Source of the DNA: Oscillospiraceae bacterium | GTDB taxonomy: Bacteria > Bacillota > Clostridia > Oscillospirales > Ruminococcaceae | DNA length: 7,075 bases | Direction: 5' to 3' | Assembly: GCA_031281115.1 (NCBI GenBank) | Contig: JAITFV010000176.1 | Coordinates: forward strand, 1-7,075 | Shown: positions 6,973 to 7,075 of the stretch, piece by piece | Layout of the letters: the number at the start of each line of letters is the position of its first letter | How positions within the stretch are numbered: position 1 is the first letter of the stretch | Translations under genes and position numbers: made by a program | Notes under the pieces: generated by a model | Told to the model about the DNA's origin: nothing | Databases searched by the model: none | The model's input: the letters and a program-made list of their open reading frames with translations, nothing else

Positions 6973-7075
6973 TCAATCTTTCATTCCGGAAGTGGTCAGT
7001 GTTTCGAGTATAGAAGACTGGCAAATCAAGAAGAACGTAACCGGGCTGGCGGAGATTAGAACTGCGACAGCCGCT
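6973..7075 (-). CDS. Carbohydrate ABC transporter permease C-terminus, MalG/YtcP type (partial, runs off right edge)
   Basis: The last 33 residues of a protein are visible, ending at a TGA at 6973-6975. They read a hydrophobic segment (AAVAVLISASPVTFFLIC) followed by QSSILETLTTSGMKD. This matches the ending of MalG-branch sugar permeases: a Pro in the last membrane helix, then a Gln, then a short polar tail closing with Ser-Gly-x-Lys. It resembles the end of the full-length permease at 206-1255 (QKQFIEGVERSGIVG), but it is a different gene. It suggests a second transport system upstream in the same cluster. The call rests on a short tail; another frame is also open across this stretch but gives no membrane-protein pattern. 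Confidence 0.65.
   Translation of the reverse strand, partial: AAVAVLISASPVTFFLICQSSILETLTTSGMKD

Noticed and set aside
6932..7075. Alternative minus-strand frame open from the right edge to a TAA at 6932-6934
   Set aside because: Its translation is polar with no recognisable pattern, whereas the frame ending at 6973 gives a typical permease tail.
1..7075. CRISPR arrays, tRNA or rRNA genes, insertion sequences, prophage genes
   Set aside because: No regularly spaced repeats, no tRNA-like arms, no transposase or phage proteins, and no terminal repeats were seen; coding is almost continuous.

Overview
The window is a stretch of one minus-strand gene cluster with no convincing gene on the plus strand. 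It looks like part of a carbohydrate-uptake operon from a Bacillota (Firmicutes) bacterium, probably a Clostridia-type gut or environmental lineage. The evidence is the moderate GC content by eye, purine-rich Shine-Dalgarno sites ahead of most genes, tightly packed genes, a lipobox-bearing binding-protein start, and LplB/YtcP-type sugar permeases found beside a DUF5696 protein and a YIP1 protein. The taxonomic placement is inference; no marker gene is present.

In transcription order (right to left) the layout is: (1) 6973-7075, the last 33 codons of a MalG/YtcP-type carbohydrate ABC permease, cut by the window edge; (2) a 70-bp gap with an AT-rich inverted repeat; (3) 5433-6902, a GTG-started secreted NHL-repeat protein with a helical, TPR-like C-terminal part and a single C-terminal membrane anchor; (4) 4791-5423, a five-helix YIP1-family membrane protein; (5) 2185-4767, an 860-residue membrane-anchored DUF5696 protein with a probable glycoside-hydrolase-like barrel; (6) 1274-2188, a sugar ABC permease overlapping the previous stop by 4 bp (ATGA); (7) 206-1255, a second carbohydrate ABC permease with a long charged N-terminal extension; (8) 1-156, the first 52 codons of a lipoprotein, almost certainly the substrate-binding protein, cut by the left edge. 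No gap exceeds 70 bp, and no terminator, tRNA, rRNA, CRISPR array or insertion sequence is visible.

Proposed working model (inference): the lipoprotein captures a sugar or oligosaccharide, the two permeases form the heterodimeric channel, and an ATPase encoded elsewhere powers it. The NHL protein, YIP1 protein and DUF5696 protein are all membrane-associated accessory parts. They lie between this permease pair and the end of another permease gene, so the operon probably carries two transport systems around a shared three-gene surface module. The DUF5696 protein could trim or bind the glycan outside the membrane, and the NHL propeller could be a binding scaffold. The substrate cannot be read from this sequence.
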